From the NCBI GenBank assembly GCA_963920665.1, contig OY987266.1, forward strand, positions 2,113,001 to 2,177,000: a stretch of 64,000 bases of DNA, in the 5' to 3' direction. This document shows, in pieces, positions 38,351 to 51,600 of the stretch (within the stretch, counting starts at the first letter, position 1; the number at the start of each line of letters is the position of its first letter). The translations under genes were made by a program, and so were the position numbers. This stretch comes from Straminergon stramineum (Eukaryota; Streptophyta; Bryopsida; Hypnales; Calliergonaceae). Below the pieces are notes generated by a model. The model ran no database searches and was not told the DNA's origin. It saw nothing but the letters and a program-made list of their open reading frames with translations.

Positions 38351-38654
38351 TGCCTACTTCAACTTGCAACCAATGATAAGACTTGTAGTGTGCAAAAGCA
38401 AAAAGACTGTCATCATTGATGATGTCAATGTACTATTTTGAAGAGGATTACCAAACGTGTTGGCTCTGGAGATGGAAAATAATTCTAAAAGTAGATGACA
38501 AAGTTTTGGGGGAGTTTTTTCCACAATAAATTGTTGGAGAACTCAAGAATCTTGAAAGAAATTTTCTCTTTTTAGTAACAAGTGAACCATGTTTTCCATA
38601 AGCAATTGAGTAGTGGACAAAGATGGTCTGCTCTTAGCTTTCACTTGCAGTAGT

Positions 38655-38878
38655 AGTATTTGGCAAAATTGCAAAATAATGATATACTTTCTTTGGTCTT
38701 GTTAAGAGCCAAAAGATATTCCAAAATCTGTTTGTATACATTTTGTGGACATTGTATGAGTAGAATATGAAATTTCAAAGTATTAGAAACATTTGTACAT
38801 GTGAATTGAGGTTGTATATTTTAGGCAAGAATTTGTATTGGTTGTATAATAAATGGGTCACAATCAAGTGACATTAGC
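38655..38878. mobile_element. MITE family F, copy 3 (upstream of ABCA1)
   Basis: Shares ATGAAATTTCAAAGTATTAG and TTTTAGGCAAGAATTTG with the intronic copies and ends with CACAATCAAGTGACATTAG. Diverged. Confidence 0.55.
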
Positions 38879-39416
38879 TTATTTCATTCAACCTCCCTCT
38901 TTTAGTCCAATGGATTACGAAAGATTTAAAGATTTGATGATTTTTAAAATTGAATATATTGTTCATTAGGATTATCAAGGTTGCAATAAGCCTAATAGAG
39001 GCCCTCTCTACAAAGACAATTGACTTGAAAATATTTGTTGAGTTCAAAATCTTTGCCCACTTGCATATATGTGGACAAAAATGAGTTGAGTCTTCAATTG
39101 AGTTTGAAAACTCATGTGGATAATTTAAAAATGAGCCATAATAACCCCTTGAATTGCCACTCTCTTCATAGTTAAATTCATTGTATTTAGTCTTGAAAGT
39201 GTCTTTCAAACTCAATTTGTAATAGGAACTCTAATTAATGTACGGAACATGCACAAAACTCAATTCAATAGGATTTTGTTACAATTCACTTTGAATTTCA
39301 CCTCCACTATCTATGCTACAAAATCAAAATCAATGAGTCAATATAAACAAACCCATTTTCAACTCAATTGTATGTGCACAAAGGTCCAAGATCTATGTCA
39401 ATTTTTTCAAAGCAAC

Positions 39417-39992
39417 TTTAACCCCTAAAGGATCAAGCGTTCAAATTTTGAACAACTGATGACCTTAAATATATTGTAAGTACAAATAAACTTGTTTTTA
39501 CATCCATCAAAATGTTTGTATATTCTTGTGACAACAATCTTAAATTTGTACTATATAGATTTTCAAAACTTTTCTCTATAAATATTCTATAGTTCAAAGG
39601 ACTCCAAAATGTTGAATCTCAAGAACTAACTTATTCAGTTCTAAAGAAGGCCCTTCAAAAACTTTTGAAGAAATATATAAAGTAAAAATCTCAAAACATC
39701 ACAACAATTAAACTTAAACATTAAGATCTGAACGAAAATTTTCTTCTGACAATTATAAGTATTTAAAATGTGATCAACTTTAGAAGAATAATTAGTTTGG
39801 AATTTTGGATTCTATTGAAAAATATTGGTTAGTATAGTAGATGATCTAACCATGTGAATATGATTTATAATTCACATTTTGCAATTTTTGTTTGGAAGTC
39901 ATCATTAAATTATTATTTGAAGTTGCATTTTATAAAACATCTTCACAATTTTGGGAATTTGGACTACTCTCTAGTCCTTAGAAGGGTAAAAT
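39417..39992 (-). repeat. Non-autonomous repeat, family C, copy 3 (inverted)
   Basis: Its reverse complement matches 597-1139 and 6,980-7,556. It keeps an intact terminus TTTAACCCCTAAAGGATC at left and a decayed one, AGTCCTTAGAAGGGTAAAA, at right. This links family C to the TTAACCCC group. Confidence 0.7.
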
Positions 39993-42721
39993 GTGGATGA
40001 GCTCATGCACATCTAACCTCTATGTTATATCTCTTAAATTCTATACTTGAATTACAAATAACTTCTTGAATTGATTAAAAAATGAAGTTTTAGGGGGTTC
40101 AATTAATCTTGAAATGATGGAATTTCCTCCAATGAATATGATATTTATTTATTTATAGCAAGTCAAAATGGAATGAACATTCCAAATCAAAATTAGAGAT
40201 GAAATAATATCTTTACTACGTGTAGCAATTATTAGGCATTCATCTTTCAATGAAGATTGAAGTAAATATTTCAATTACAAAAATGTTGTGAAAACATTCA
40301 CTTCAATGTGCATTTGAAAGATAGATGACTAACAATTTCCAAACAAAATACATGCCTAATTTACATCATGTCCATACAATTTTATATACAAGCAAAATAA
40401 TTTATTCTACAATATCTCTTTAAGTTCAACCTTCTTTTATGTGAGTATAGGAAGCACTATGAAAAATATGAGAAGTAGAAAAGACTTAGATGTGTATTAG
40501 CTAGTAATTAAATCATGAGCACTCTAGTGCCACAAATCTGGTCTCTCAAAATTAAAAGTAGGTTTGCCTTCAACTAGATGAGGTTGTTTTGTCCTAATAA
40601 GAATGCCCTAAGAACCGTCCAAAGTCTTGACATAGTAGGGGATTCATTAGAAGTGAGTGGGGGACAAATGGTATGGGGTGGCGTACATCGAGGTGCACCA
40701 ATCGGGGGCCACGAAAGCTCCTTCTAAAGTCATTTTGCCTCACCGAGAGTAATTGCAAGTGGACTAGACTCACAATTTCAACAATACTTTGGTTATTATA
40801 ATCTTTTGGTCGATCAGTACAATGAAATGGTCCCAAATTTTTCTTGTAGCTCTCGGCCTAAAATCAATTATCATTTCAACAACCAAGTTCTTTGCATTCA
40901 ATTTCTAAACTTGTGGTGACATTCCAATTGGAATGTATATACATTATTCACATATTTTTTAATTTTTAAAAATTAATTTTCTAATTTTAAAGTACTCCCA
41001 AAAAAATAAAAAAAATGCAACAAAATTGATAAGTGTTTCTTGCAATCACCCATAATTACTTTTTAAAATTTGAATAGATGAATATTGCATCACTAAAATA
41101 TATTTTTCTTGTGTATGAGAAAGCTTTCAAATATGGAAGTAATTTCTTTTGATATGCATTGGAGATGTACCATAGCTTCCTAGCATCTTGAGAAACTTTT
41201 TGCTTAATATTTAATTAAAGTGCAAAAAATAATGAGACAATCCAAAACTACGATATATTAAAATCAGACAATTTTAAAATATTATGAAAATAAGTTAGGC
41301 ATTCATCCAAATTGTCCTTACAATTTTGAATGGTTGCTTCCACTTTCATTTGAGATGACCACATTTATCTACACCCTTGTCTTGAACTCTAAACCATAAA
41401 CTCTCTACTTTATGTGTTAGGGTTTTGTTAAGTATTAGGGTTTGTTGCATGTAAAAGATATTTTTTTTTTGCAAAAGATTTTGCTTTAGAATGGTCAAAA
41501 TGGCAAGGCAAAAAACTTTGCAATATATGTTTACAATTACTACAATGAAGAAATGCAAGATTGTATGAATCAAGTTGAATTTCAATAAATTAGACAATTC
41601 CTTAATACATTTATGATTTGGGGAGGAGAAAGTAGGTCAACAATTTTCCAAAAATTTAGGACCCCTTGTAATTATTTATTTTTTGACTAAGTTGCTAGGA
41701 AGCAAGGATATGTGAAGGACATTGATATGTGGTGTAAACTATTATAAATTATAGGTTGGCCACTGATAAAAAAATCAATTTTATCAAAAGCAACAATGTA
41801 ATAGAATCAATTTCATCACATGTATATATTAAAGTATAAGGTGACTTCAATTAGAATTTGTGATTGAATCTTCCATGGGCCCAAAGACTGACTTCCATGA
41901 CTTGCCTCAATTGGTAGACAATAACTAATTTTGAATCACTCCCTACTTCCATATACATTGGTTTAAGGAGATTCTAATTTTGTTCCTACTAAAACTAATT
42001 AAGCAATGTACATAGAGTCAATGAATATTTCTATCAAGAGTATATAAAGACAAATTCAATTATTGATGATAGAAGGAGGTTTGATTTCTACTAGTATCTT
42101 CTTTTTAGTTTATACAATCAAAATTAATTTTATATTTGTCTATATACAACTCATAGAAGAAAGGTTCAATGAGAAAGAAGAGATGAAATCTTATACTAGA
42201 ATTCTTAAGCTTTTACTCCCCCATTGTGTGTATAATGGAGAATAATGACAAAAATAAGCTATAATAGGGATGTCATAATCCCAATGATTTGTTTTGCTAA
42301 TTCATTGTTGTTAGTTGTAACTTAACTGAAACTAAAATTTAGGATGCAAGCCTATTAGAACTAAAGCTGGTGAGAGGATGCTAATTTTTTAAGGGTGTTG
42401 CAACTAAAGTAAGTCTCGATGCCAATATCCATGTTGGCACTAGCTTTATTAAATTTGTGAAGATCCTCTGAGGATCAACTTTCATCTATCACAAGACAAA
42501 AGATTCCAACTTTTGAATTCATAGGAAAGAATCAACAATTAAATACCATATATATGAATATAAGAAGGAAATTTAATGGATGTTATATGTTGAAAGTGAA
42601 TTTAAGCTTTCAATACATTTATTTAGTCAAAACCCTTCTATAGAATAGGAGGTATTAGAATTGGCCCTTGTAAGAAAGAAATTTAAGATTGCTATTAAAT
42701 CTCTATTAAGAAGCTAGTAGT
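39993..42721. other. AT-rich non-coding stretch with a truncated family D copy
   Basis: The segment 40,910-41,048 ends with AAGTGTTTCTTGCAATCACCC and matches the terminal part of the 762-bp MITE. A less AT-rich patch (about 40,600-40,850) has an 80-codon open frame on the minus strand that I do not recognise. Otherwise nothing. Confidence 0.55.
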
Positions 42722-43649
42722 TTAACCCCTAAAGTTTCATGACTATGTTTTCATCAAAACTCCTCCAAAACTACCATTTTTAGTACAAGTACCAAATTTT
42801 TGAAAAAAAACTTTTTTTGACACATAATTGTAGGATCTTGTAGTATGGTGACTTAAGAACATGTGGTAAGAATTTCAGAAATTTCCACCACGCGGATTGC
42901 AAGATATAAGCAATCAAATTCACTGAGATCATTTTTTTAGCCTTGCGAAAAATAGGGTAGTTGCACTTCACAATCTCACTTCTCTATGAAAAATTTCCAA
43001 AATGGTGGTGCTTATTTGGATTCTTTTTCCTAGACAAGTTGGACACAAGTTGGAAATTTTTAGATCATTTGGAATTGTACAACTTATAGGAAAAAAATAG
43101 TATGTAGATAATAGTAGAAAACGATTCAAAATACTAAATTTTTAAGAATTTAATTATGGAATTGAAAAATGCCAATCCCAATGGTTGCAATGTTGTAATA
43201 AACAATCTACATCCTATCCTTTTATTTCTTTTCCAAAATATTAAAAATTGAGTAAGATAAAGGACTTTAAAGTTATTTTAGAGTAGAGAATCCATAATTG
43301 CCCACAAACAAAAAATCCTCATAACTTTTGATTCATTGATTAAAATGGAATCATTCAAAGCTTTTCACTTACAAATAACTCTAGAAAAAAAAATTCAAAT
43401 TTTTGTTTATGAAAAAATTGATTTTTTCTAATCTGCCCAGATTGCCCATTTACAAAAAAAAGTAACATATTAGGTCATAACTTTTGGCTCATATTTCCAA
43501 ATATCATGAAATTTAGTGCACATAAAAAGACATTTGTTGTCCATGCCTTCTATGAAAATTTGGGCCAGAAATATGGAAATCTCCAGTCACATGTACTTGC
43601 CCAAAATTGCTATGTAGCCAAAAATGCATGTTGGTCCTTTAGGGGTTAA
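42722..43649 (+). mobile_element. 928-bp TIR element, family B, copy 2
   Basis: TTAACCCCTAAAG at the left and GGTCCTTTAGGGGTTAA at the right. It shows strong similarity along its length to 62,848-63,777. No coding capacity. Confidence 0.8.
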
Positions 43650-44957
43650 CAAAAGAAGAATTACATTGTGCTAAAATTTGACAACATACTTGCAAATTGT
43701 AGAACTAGATAGGACATTTTAGATCCCTGAGAAGCTACTCAAAATTGGAATTCAAAATCCTTATGATGTAGGCATCATGACACTTGCTCACAAGGACAAT
43801 TAGTGATGAGCTTTTGCCCTCCTCAAAGACCATGGGCAACCTTAATGCTACTATTCAAATTTTTTGACAAACTTTCCAATACAAAAATCCCACATTCACA
43901 TTGTGATTTGGAACCCAAAACTTAGTATGATAGATGCATCTCTTGAAGACGAAGAGAATGATATAATTAAGAAGTTGGTATGTAGTTAAGTATTGGAAAT
44001 GCTATCATGAAGATTCTTTGAAAACCAAGTCCTTGGCTCTATATAATAAGCCGGGTTAACATTCCAAGATAGAAATTCAATTCCTTTTAGTATGAGGTAC
44101 ATTCAAACCTCTATTAAAACATTGCCTTATAAAGACCATTTTTCACAAACACATGGAAATGTATGAATATTTTAAGACACAAATATGTGACATTAAGTAA
44201 AAGATGTATAAAAAAATTTACCTCAAATCCCCCTAAACTTCAAGTCTTGACCCTTTTCACAATTGGCAATTGATTCCCTTTATATCATCACATCATTATT
44301 GCAACCTCTTGAAATATTTAAAGGTGGGGACTTTTGAATTGAAAACCTCTTTTTGTGAGATTTTGATGCTATTATATATATTTCTCTTGTTTAGAAAGTG
44401 CAATTAGCCCCTAGGAGAGCCTTCCAAGAGGACTATAAATGTTGAACTTTTTAAGGTGGAAACACCTAAAATTGTGTTGTAGGTGAAAGTTGAAAAGTGC
44501 CTTCAACTAAGCTGAATTGCTTATTTTGATATAGCTTGGTTCCAAAATCAAAATCTAGAGTAATCAACAGTCAATGAATATTAGTTAAATATGGGAACAA
44601 TTTAATGACATAGTGAAGAACACTTTTAAGGGTATTCTACTTGTCAAGAGTGAATATAGGGAAGGTTTCACCTTAATTGAACAAATTATGGATTGAAAAA
44701 AATCTAGACATATAATCTATAATTTCACAAGTTTTTTTTTTCTCTTTCCATCCTATATATGAATTAATTTTAAATCATTGTACAAAAATCATGTAAGTTG
44801 GTAACATTGTCAAAGAATAGACCAAAATTGTTTATTTAATATATTTGGTTGTAATTTATCCATTTTGTGTAACTCCCACAACAAGTTTTTAAAAGCATCC
44901 ACCTAATGGATGCCAACTCTCTAAGGATTTATGGAGGTTTGGAGGTAAAAGTTTTAA
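43650..44957. other. AT-rich non-coding stretch
   Basis: Nothing recognisable. Confidence 0.5.
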
Positions 44958-45036
44958 ATTAATTTCACTATTTCAAAAACTTACAACACTACTGTAGAAT
45001 ATACGGAACTTGCTTGGAACATTTGCAATTCTTTAT
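44958..45036 (+). repeat. Direct duplicate of the FYVE/DM14 upstream segment
   Basis: Matches 45,449-45,536: both have a TTTCACT...ACACTAC-GTAG stretch, GGAACTTGCTTGGAA/GGAGCTTGCTTGGAA and GCAATTC in the same order. The copies are diverged. Confidence 0.6.
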
Positions 45037-45424
45037 ATACTTCATCATTTTTGTGTAGTTGATGCACTAACCTTTAGAATAATTCAACCAATAAATGTCG
45101 GGTCTCTTTGGGGTTGTAAAAATTTGGATGTACACTCTACCCCTTATATTGATTGCTTAGAAGACAAGTGATCTTTTCTACCAATGTGCAGATTATGATT
45201 GTAACTATTGTGGTTGGTTCCATTTTTGAAGTTGAATAAGGACAACCTTTACACTACTTGACCAATGACTTACAAAATGTACACATGATAAACATATTTC
45301 TTCCTTGATATTCAGTGATATTAAATGTCAAATAATTTGAATGTGAGACAATTGTGCTACAGTCAATTTTAGTGTGACAAGTATGCAAGATATTCTGTAA
45401 TGTCACTAAAGGGAGGGTCAGATT

Positions 45425-45692
45425 AAAGTGCTTTGGGTTTAAAGTTTCAATTGAATTTCACTTTCTCATAAAGTCCCGACACTACAGTAGTGTAGGATAG
45501 CCGGAGCTTGCTTGGAAGAATCGCAATTCCACACTCTAAATTGCAACAGTGTCTGTAGAATCCCGTTTTGCATTGCGTGTTCCCGAGGGAGGTGTCCGTT
45601 GCTGCTTGCCCTGCCCACTATGGCGGACTAGGTCTGTTGCAGTGCCTTGATTTCGCACATGAGCGGGGCCAAGCGCAGCTAGCTTCCCAGCG
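45425..45692 (+). promoter_or_regulatory. Promoter-proximal region and 5' UTR of the FYVE/DM14 gene
   Basis: Composition rises from AT-rich to near 50% GC towards the ATG, as expected for a leader. An overlapping out-of-frame open frame starts at 45,568 and is probably not translated. The stretch 45,449-45,536 has a diverged direct duplicate about 490 bases upstream (44,958-45,036). No TATA box was recognised. Confidence 0.4.
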
Positions 45693-48600
45693 ATGGGCTT
45701 GGAGAAGATGGGCCTGCCGCCGAAGCCCTATGAGAAAGGCAAGGAGTGGACGCCCGATTCCACCGATTGCGAAGGCTGCCAGGCCAATTTCACGTGGCTC
45801 AATCGCAAAGTATGTCGGTTTGCTTTCCGAATTGAGATCGCAATTCCCCATCGTTTCTTCTTCGAGATTTCTAAGTGGATTTCGCGGTTCATCGGGTTCG
45901 CTCTTTGCGGGATGGCAGAAGTGGTTTAGGGTTTGGATGGAAGGAATGGGATTCTTACGTTTGTTATGTTTCCTCTGCTATTTGTGTTTGTATCGAATTG
46001 GTGATTGGAGACTGGCGGTTGCTGAGTTGACACATTTCTATTGACTTTGCTATTTGGGATTTCGTTTCATCAATTTCGCGACTAGCTGGATGGTGGAATT
46101 GGTTTTTAGGGGTTGGAGTTGTCGGATGGGATGGGATTGTTTTGTCTGTTTTGTTTTCTCTTCCAATTGTGTTTGAATCGAATTGGAGATTGGCGACTGG
46201 CGAGTTGACTGATTTCTGTCCAGATTGCCGTGTAGGTTTTCGTTTCATTTTGCGCCTTGTTGGACGGTAGTTTTGTTTTTTAGGGTTTGGTAAGATTGGA
46301 TTGTTCTGTTCGTTTTGGTTCCTCTGCTAATTTTTTTTTAATCGAATCGGCGATTGGCGATTGTGTTTTTGATAGATTTCTGTTGAGATTGCTATTAATG
46401 TTTTTTGTTTCATCGATTTCGCGCCTTGCTGGATGGTAGGATTGGTTTCTAGGGTTGGGAGTGGAGGGTTGGGATGGGATGGTTATCTTTGTTTTGTTTC
46501 CTCTGCTAATTGTGTTTGAATCGAATTGGCGATTGGCGACTGTGTCGTCGACCAATTTCTGTCGGGATTCTCGGGTGGATTTTCGTTTCATCGATTGCTC
46601 GCCTTGTTGGATGGTTGAATTATTTTTTAGGGTTTGGAGTGGATTTTGACGTTGAGACCGGGTTTGTAGCACCATTGTCGCAGGTGTGGTGGTCTTTTCT
46701 GCAACAATTGCACGTTGGATCGATTGTACTTGCGTGGCCAAGGGGATGCTCCCGCTCGTGTGTGTAAGCCGTGCAAGCAAATTGAGGAGGCAGCTAAATT
46801 GGAGAAGTATGGGAAGAGCAGGACCCCGAGAGGTAGCCTTTTTCATTCTCATGATAGTTTTCGCCTATTTCTGTGTTTATTTTGTATAGTTCGTCGTTTG
46901 AACGATATTAGGACGGGAGTAGTTTTTAATAGAATGTGCTGAGGTTTCCTTGCAGGGGGGTCCAAGGCAAGTATCAGCAAGGATGACGGCACTGCCGCAT
47001 TGCTGAAGCAGCTAATGGAAAAACCACACGATGAAGAAGTGAATGTGGAGAGCATCGTTGCGAGTGTGGCAGATATTGATAGAGATAGTGATCATGAACT
47101 TCTATCTCCTGCTCAGGTACTTTGATTTTAGGGTTTTCGTGTTTGTTTTTCATATTATTTCAAAAACTTCTTGATTCTTCTTCATGATTCATGGGGAGGT
47201 CTCACTGTGGTCGCAGTGAGCGTACGAAGGCCTCCTCATGAATTGTGAGGAAGTTTCCCTTTCAGATGTTGCCTGAGATTTTTTCGGAGACTTAATGGAA
47301 ACCCTATTTTGGAACTGAGTAGCAATCAGTTTGTATCTGTTCTCTTAGCAACACTTCACTTCGATTACAGTCTATTTATTTAAATCGAATCTCTAAAGAA
47401 AACAGAGAGTCAGCTTTGTTTTTCCGATTCTACAGTCTTCATGGAAATTCCTGTCATAATTTGATTTTTTTATCCTCGCCAGGGGAAATCTCCTGTTTCA
47501 CCGACAAGATTGCATGAGCAAGCCCAAGACGAGAAGAAGAGATACAGTGCATTGAAGAAACAGGGGAAAGAAGCAGAAGCACTGAAAGCCTTCAAGCGGG
47601 CAAAGGAACTGGAGCGACAAGCAGAGGCTTTAGAAAAAGAGATCAAGCACCAACGGAGGGTATCTGCTGGTTCAAGCAGTGTACTTCCAAATAAAATAAG
47701 CCCAAGCAAAGAAGATCCTGTGTCATCGCCGGAGGCCATTAGCAGGCGAAAGTCTGAGCCTGGTGAGAACTTGAAGAAACGCAGAGCTCTGTCTCAAGAT
47801 GAGGGAAAAGAGAAAGACTCCGCTACTGAAAGAGATGACTTCCTTAATGAATTGAAGGCTCTAGGATGGAGTGATAAAGAGATCCGGGAAGCTGACAAAA
47901 AACCAGCTGCCAAGAGTGAGGAGCAACTGCTAGCAGAATTGGCTGCTGAAGTCCGTTCAAAGACAGATCGAGCGGCAACTAGTGCAGTAGCTCCAGGTTC
48001 GCGTGAATGCTATTTCCCTCTCATGTGGTGTTCACTGACTGGAGTGACTACTGAGGAATTTCTTCAGGAACATTAGGTCTGCACACTGTATACAGTGTGT
48101 TTTGACACATGTATCTTATAGGGGTCCCTCATCGTGATCCTTTTACATTCCATTCCCACTCTTAATGGTGCTTTATCTAAGAATATTCTTCCATTGTAGG
48201 ACCAAATGGTGCAATGTCAATGCAAGTAATGGCTCACAAGAGGCAAGCCCTGGCTCTCAAAAGGGAAGGAAGACTGGCAGAGGCAAAAGAGGAGCTCAGG
48301 AAAGCGAAGATACTGGAGAAACGGGCCGAGGAAATGGCCCTACTCGGTGGAGAGGATGAAGCCTCAGACGATGATGAATTACAGGCCCTGATTCGTGGTC
48401 TTGAAAGAGAAGAAAAAGTAAAGGGCAATGCAGGAAAGAAAGGGGCTTCTTCTCAGGCTGTCCCTGAGGATTTTAGCATTTTCACCAGTTTTGTTGGTGA
48501 AGATGACGATGCTGATGTGGAGGTATGTATGATGCCTCTTTTTTTAATGCATTGGAACCTCCTGGGATAGTATATTGAGGACAAGCGTATACAAAGTCAT

Positions 48601-51600
48601 ATGAATTGTTACATGTTGCTAGTTCTGTATTCTAAATTTGACGATAAATTTGTTCAGAACCTTAAAGATTATATTCCCTTCGTGCCTGAAAAGAAAATGA
48701 GCTAGAAAGTCTACTTTGGAAGCTAATAGTCTAAACAGTAACTCCCAAATCATATTTTCATTGTTCAAAGTTCTATTGAATGGTTCTAGTATTATATTTT
48801 TGACACTTTCCTTGAAGGTTCTTAAATGATGCATTTCATCTCCTGTAGATATGGAAGTGGCCACTTAGGCTATTTAGACCATTCGGAGATAATAGCAGTA
48901 AAATTTGTGATCTGCAACTCCTTTTTGAATACAGGTGGATGACAGTGATTTGGAAGACCCAGAAATGGCTGCTGCTCTAAGGGCCATGGGATTTGAAGAA
49001 GACAAAGTATCTGGCTTGGATTCTCGAGCATCCAAGCAACAATCCAGAGTTACTAAAACCCCTATAGCAACAACTGGACCCGACTTGAAGCAACAAATTC
49101 TAGCCCACAAACGGAAGGCACTTGCTCTAAAAAGAGAAGGTAAACTTGCAGAGGCGCGAGCTGAACTTGGCGAGGCTAAAAAACTGGAACAACAACTAGA
49201 AAATGTAATCTCTTCTTCAGCTGTCGCGCAAGCTCCTTCACTAAAAGTTTCAGAGCCTACTTTTGATGGTAAAATAGAGGTGAATGAAGAGAATGAAGAG
49301 GATGTTGAGGTTACAGATCAAGATATGCGTGACCCAGACATGATGGCAGCCCTTCGAGCCATGGGCTTTGGAGATGATGAGCCCGTGCCTTCCATTTCCA
49401 AGTCTGAGCCAGTTGACGAAGCTTCTTTAAAGCAGCAGATACTTGGTATTAAGAGGCAAGCTCTAACTTTGAAGCGGGAAGGCCGTCTTGATGAGGCCCG
49501 GGAGGCTCTACGCCGGGCTAAAGTCCTGGAGCAGCAGCTTCAAGATCTTCAGGCAGGTAATCACTGAGACGTCTAACTCTCAAGCAGAATTGGAAAGTCA
49601 ATTTTGATGTGCTCTAATGAGTCCAATCTTTTGTTATCCTGGAATGAGCCTCCGTCAAAATTTTGAGGATTCTGCAGCTGATATGTTAGAATGTTATCAA
49701 CACCATGACCTTGTGGTCAATTCCCGCCATGCGTGATACTAAATCAGAGCTTTGAATTGTCCTGTGAGAACGCAGTCTTGCAGCATCAAGAAGAGACGCC
49801 TGCAATAATAAAACAGAGTCGAGAAGCATGGCGGGGGACTCAGGCTCTGCCAGCCCTCTCTGGGTTACCCAACTTGGATGATGAGGGGGAGGGGGAAGAT
49901 GTGGAGGTAGATAATGCCGACCTCGTCGACCCTGACATTGCTGCAGCACTTGCTGCCGTAGGATGGCAAGAGGATCCGGCAGACTTGGTTGTTATGGATC
50001 CCAAGAAGGACGACGGAGCAGCTGTAGTGTCTGACCCAATGCCTGCAAACCAAATATGTGCTGGTGAACTACACCCACCTCAGGAAGCTGAGACTAAGAA
50101 AGGTGAAGTTGTGCAAGTTGGAATGAAGGAATCTGAACCCCCTTCTGGCGGCTCTACCAGGTCATCAACTTCACCGGCAACCCCTAACCATGTGTTTTCA
50201 AGTAAAACGAAATCAGAGCTGCAGAGGGAGTTACTAGGGCGGAAGCGACGGGCCCTTGCTTTGAAACGAGAGGGAAAATCGGAGGAAGCTCGTGTTGAGC
50301 TTCGAGAGGCGAAAATTATCGAGCAGCAACTGGCAGAGTTGGAAAAGGGTCTAGAAGCAGCAGTTCCTCCGACTACAGTTGCTGAATCAAAACCAGCAGC
50401 TGCTGCTGTGCGGACGGCTCACCCTCCTCCTCAGCAAGCCTCCAAGCATCTCTTAAAGTGAGCGCAAGTTCATTTCTAGTCACCATCATGTTCCTGGTTT
50501 CCTTGCTTCAATATTTTTCGTTGCAATGGTTGTGCCTCTCTTTGATATTAATTTATGTAGCCTCTGTAGGACTTATACTATTGCTTCTTCTTTCAGGCAA
50601 GACTCAGAGCCCACACGACCTATATACCTGGATGATGAGCCGGTTGATGAGGTTGAAGTTACTGAGGATGACATGCAAGACCCAGCAATGCTTGCTGCTT
50701 TAGCAGGTTTGGGGTTGCTAGGGGAGGAGGGAACTGGTCCTTCCAAATCTACCCCAACAACTGGTAAAAGGGAACCAGCTGACGCGAATTCAAATTCATT
50801 GGGTGTTCAGGCACAAACTGGGAAAGGTGGGGAGAAGATAGAATCGCTACTGGAGTTTGACTGGGGCATTCCTCGTGGCCATTCAAAGAAAACAGGTATC
50901 GAAACTGGTACTTTAAAGGGCATTGATAATAAGAAGCACGTTGCTAAAAGTCCGAAGGAAGAGAATCCTTTTGAAGGGGAGTATGGTGAAATTGGCCAAA
51001 CCTTGGATATTGTCCCACCTCTCTTGGGTCAAAAAGATACCGCTGCTCCTACACAGGAGCGCCATTCCGGGCATCTCATGGAGCTACTCTCTGGAGATCA
51101 CTCTAAGTCAGATGCAAGCCTGGAGCAGACAAAGGACAGCCAATCAAAGATACTACCTCCACTCCCACAAGTCTCCGGTAACCCTCCAGAGAGGCCAGTG
51201 CCTATCTCCAAGCCCACGACTGATGCCGCGGTACATGTGCAGCCAGCAACAGCAAATTTGCAACAAGAGATTTTAGCTCTGAAGCGGAAGGCACTGGCCT
51301 TGAAGCGGGAGGGCAAGATAGGAGAAGCCAGAGAGGAGCTTCGGAAGGCCAAGCTGCTGGAGAAGCAAACTACAGTTCAGCAAGAATCTCAAGCAGTGAC
51401 AGCAGCAGCAGGTAACTGACACCTTACGTGGTCACGCTAAAAATACACAGTTCACTCTGGAAGCTAATAACCGATTTTAGTGAGTTTCAAAGCATATTTC
51501 CAATCTTAAATGTGGGATATGAATTCCTCTTTCTATTGGGACAGTTTGTTACCTTCCTTGAAGCTTCCTCGATGGTTTATTTATACTCCTAAAGATATGG

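Noticed and set aside
37859..38369. Two minus-strand open frames (95 and 128 codons) as a separate small gene
   Set aside because: Low-complexity, basic and Ser/Thr-rich, without motifs, and they lie where the ABCA1 leader and promoter are expected.
45568..46044. 158-codon plus-strand open frame as the start of the FYVE gene
   Set aside because: It runs in another frame through exon 1 into intron 1. The FYVE motifs WTPD, CEGC and RKHHCRRCG are read in the frame starting at 45,693.
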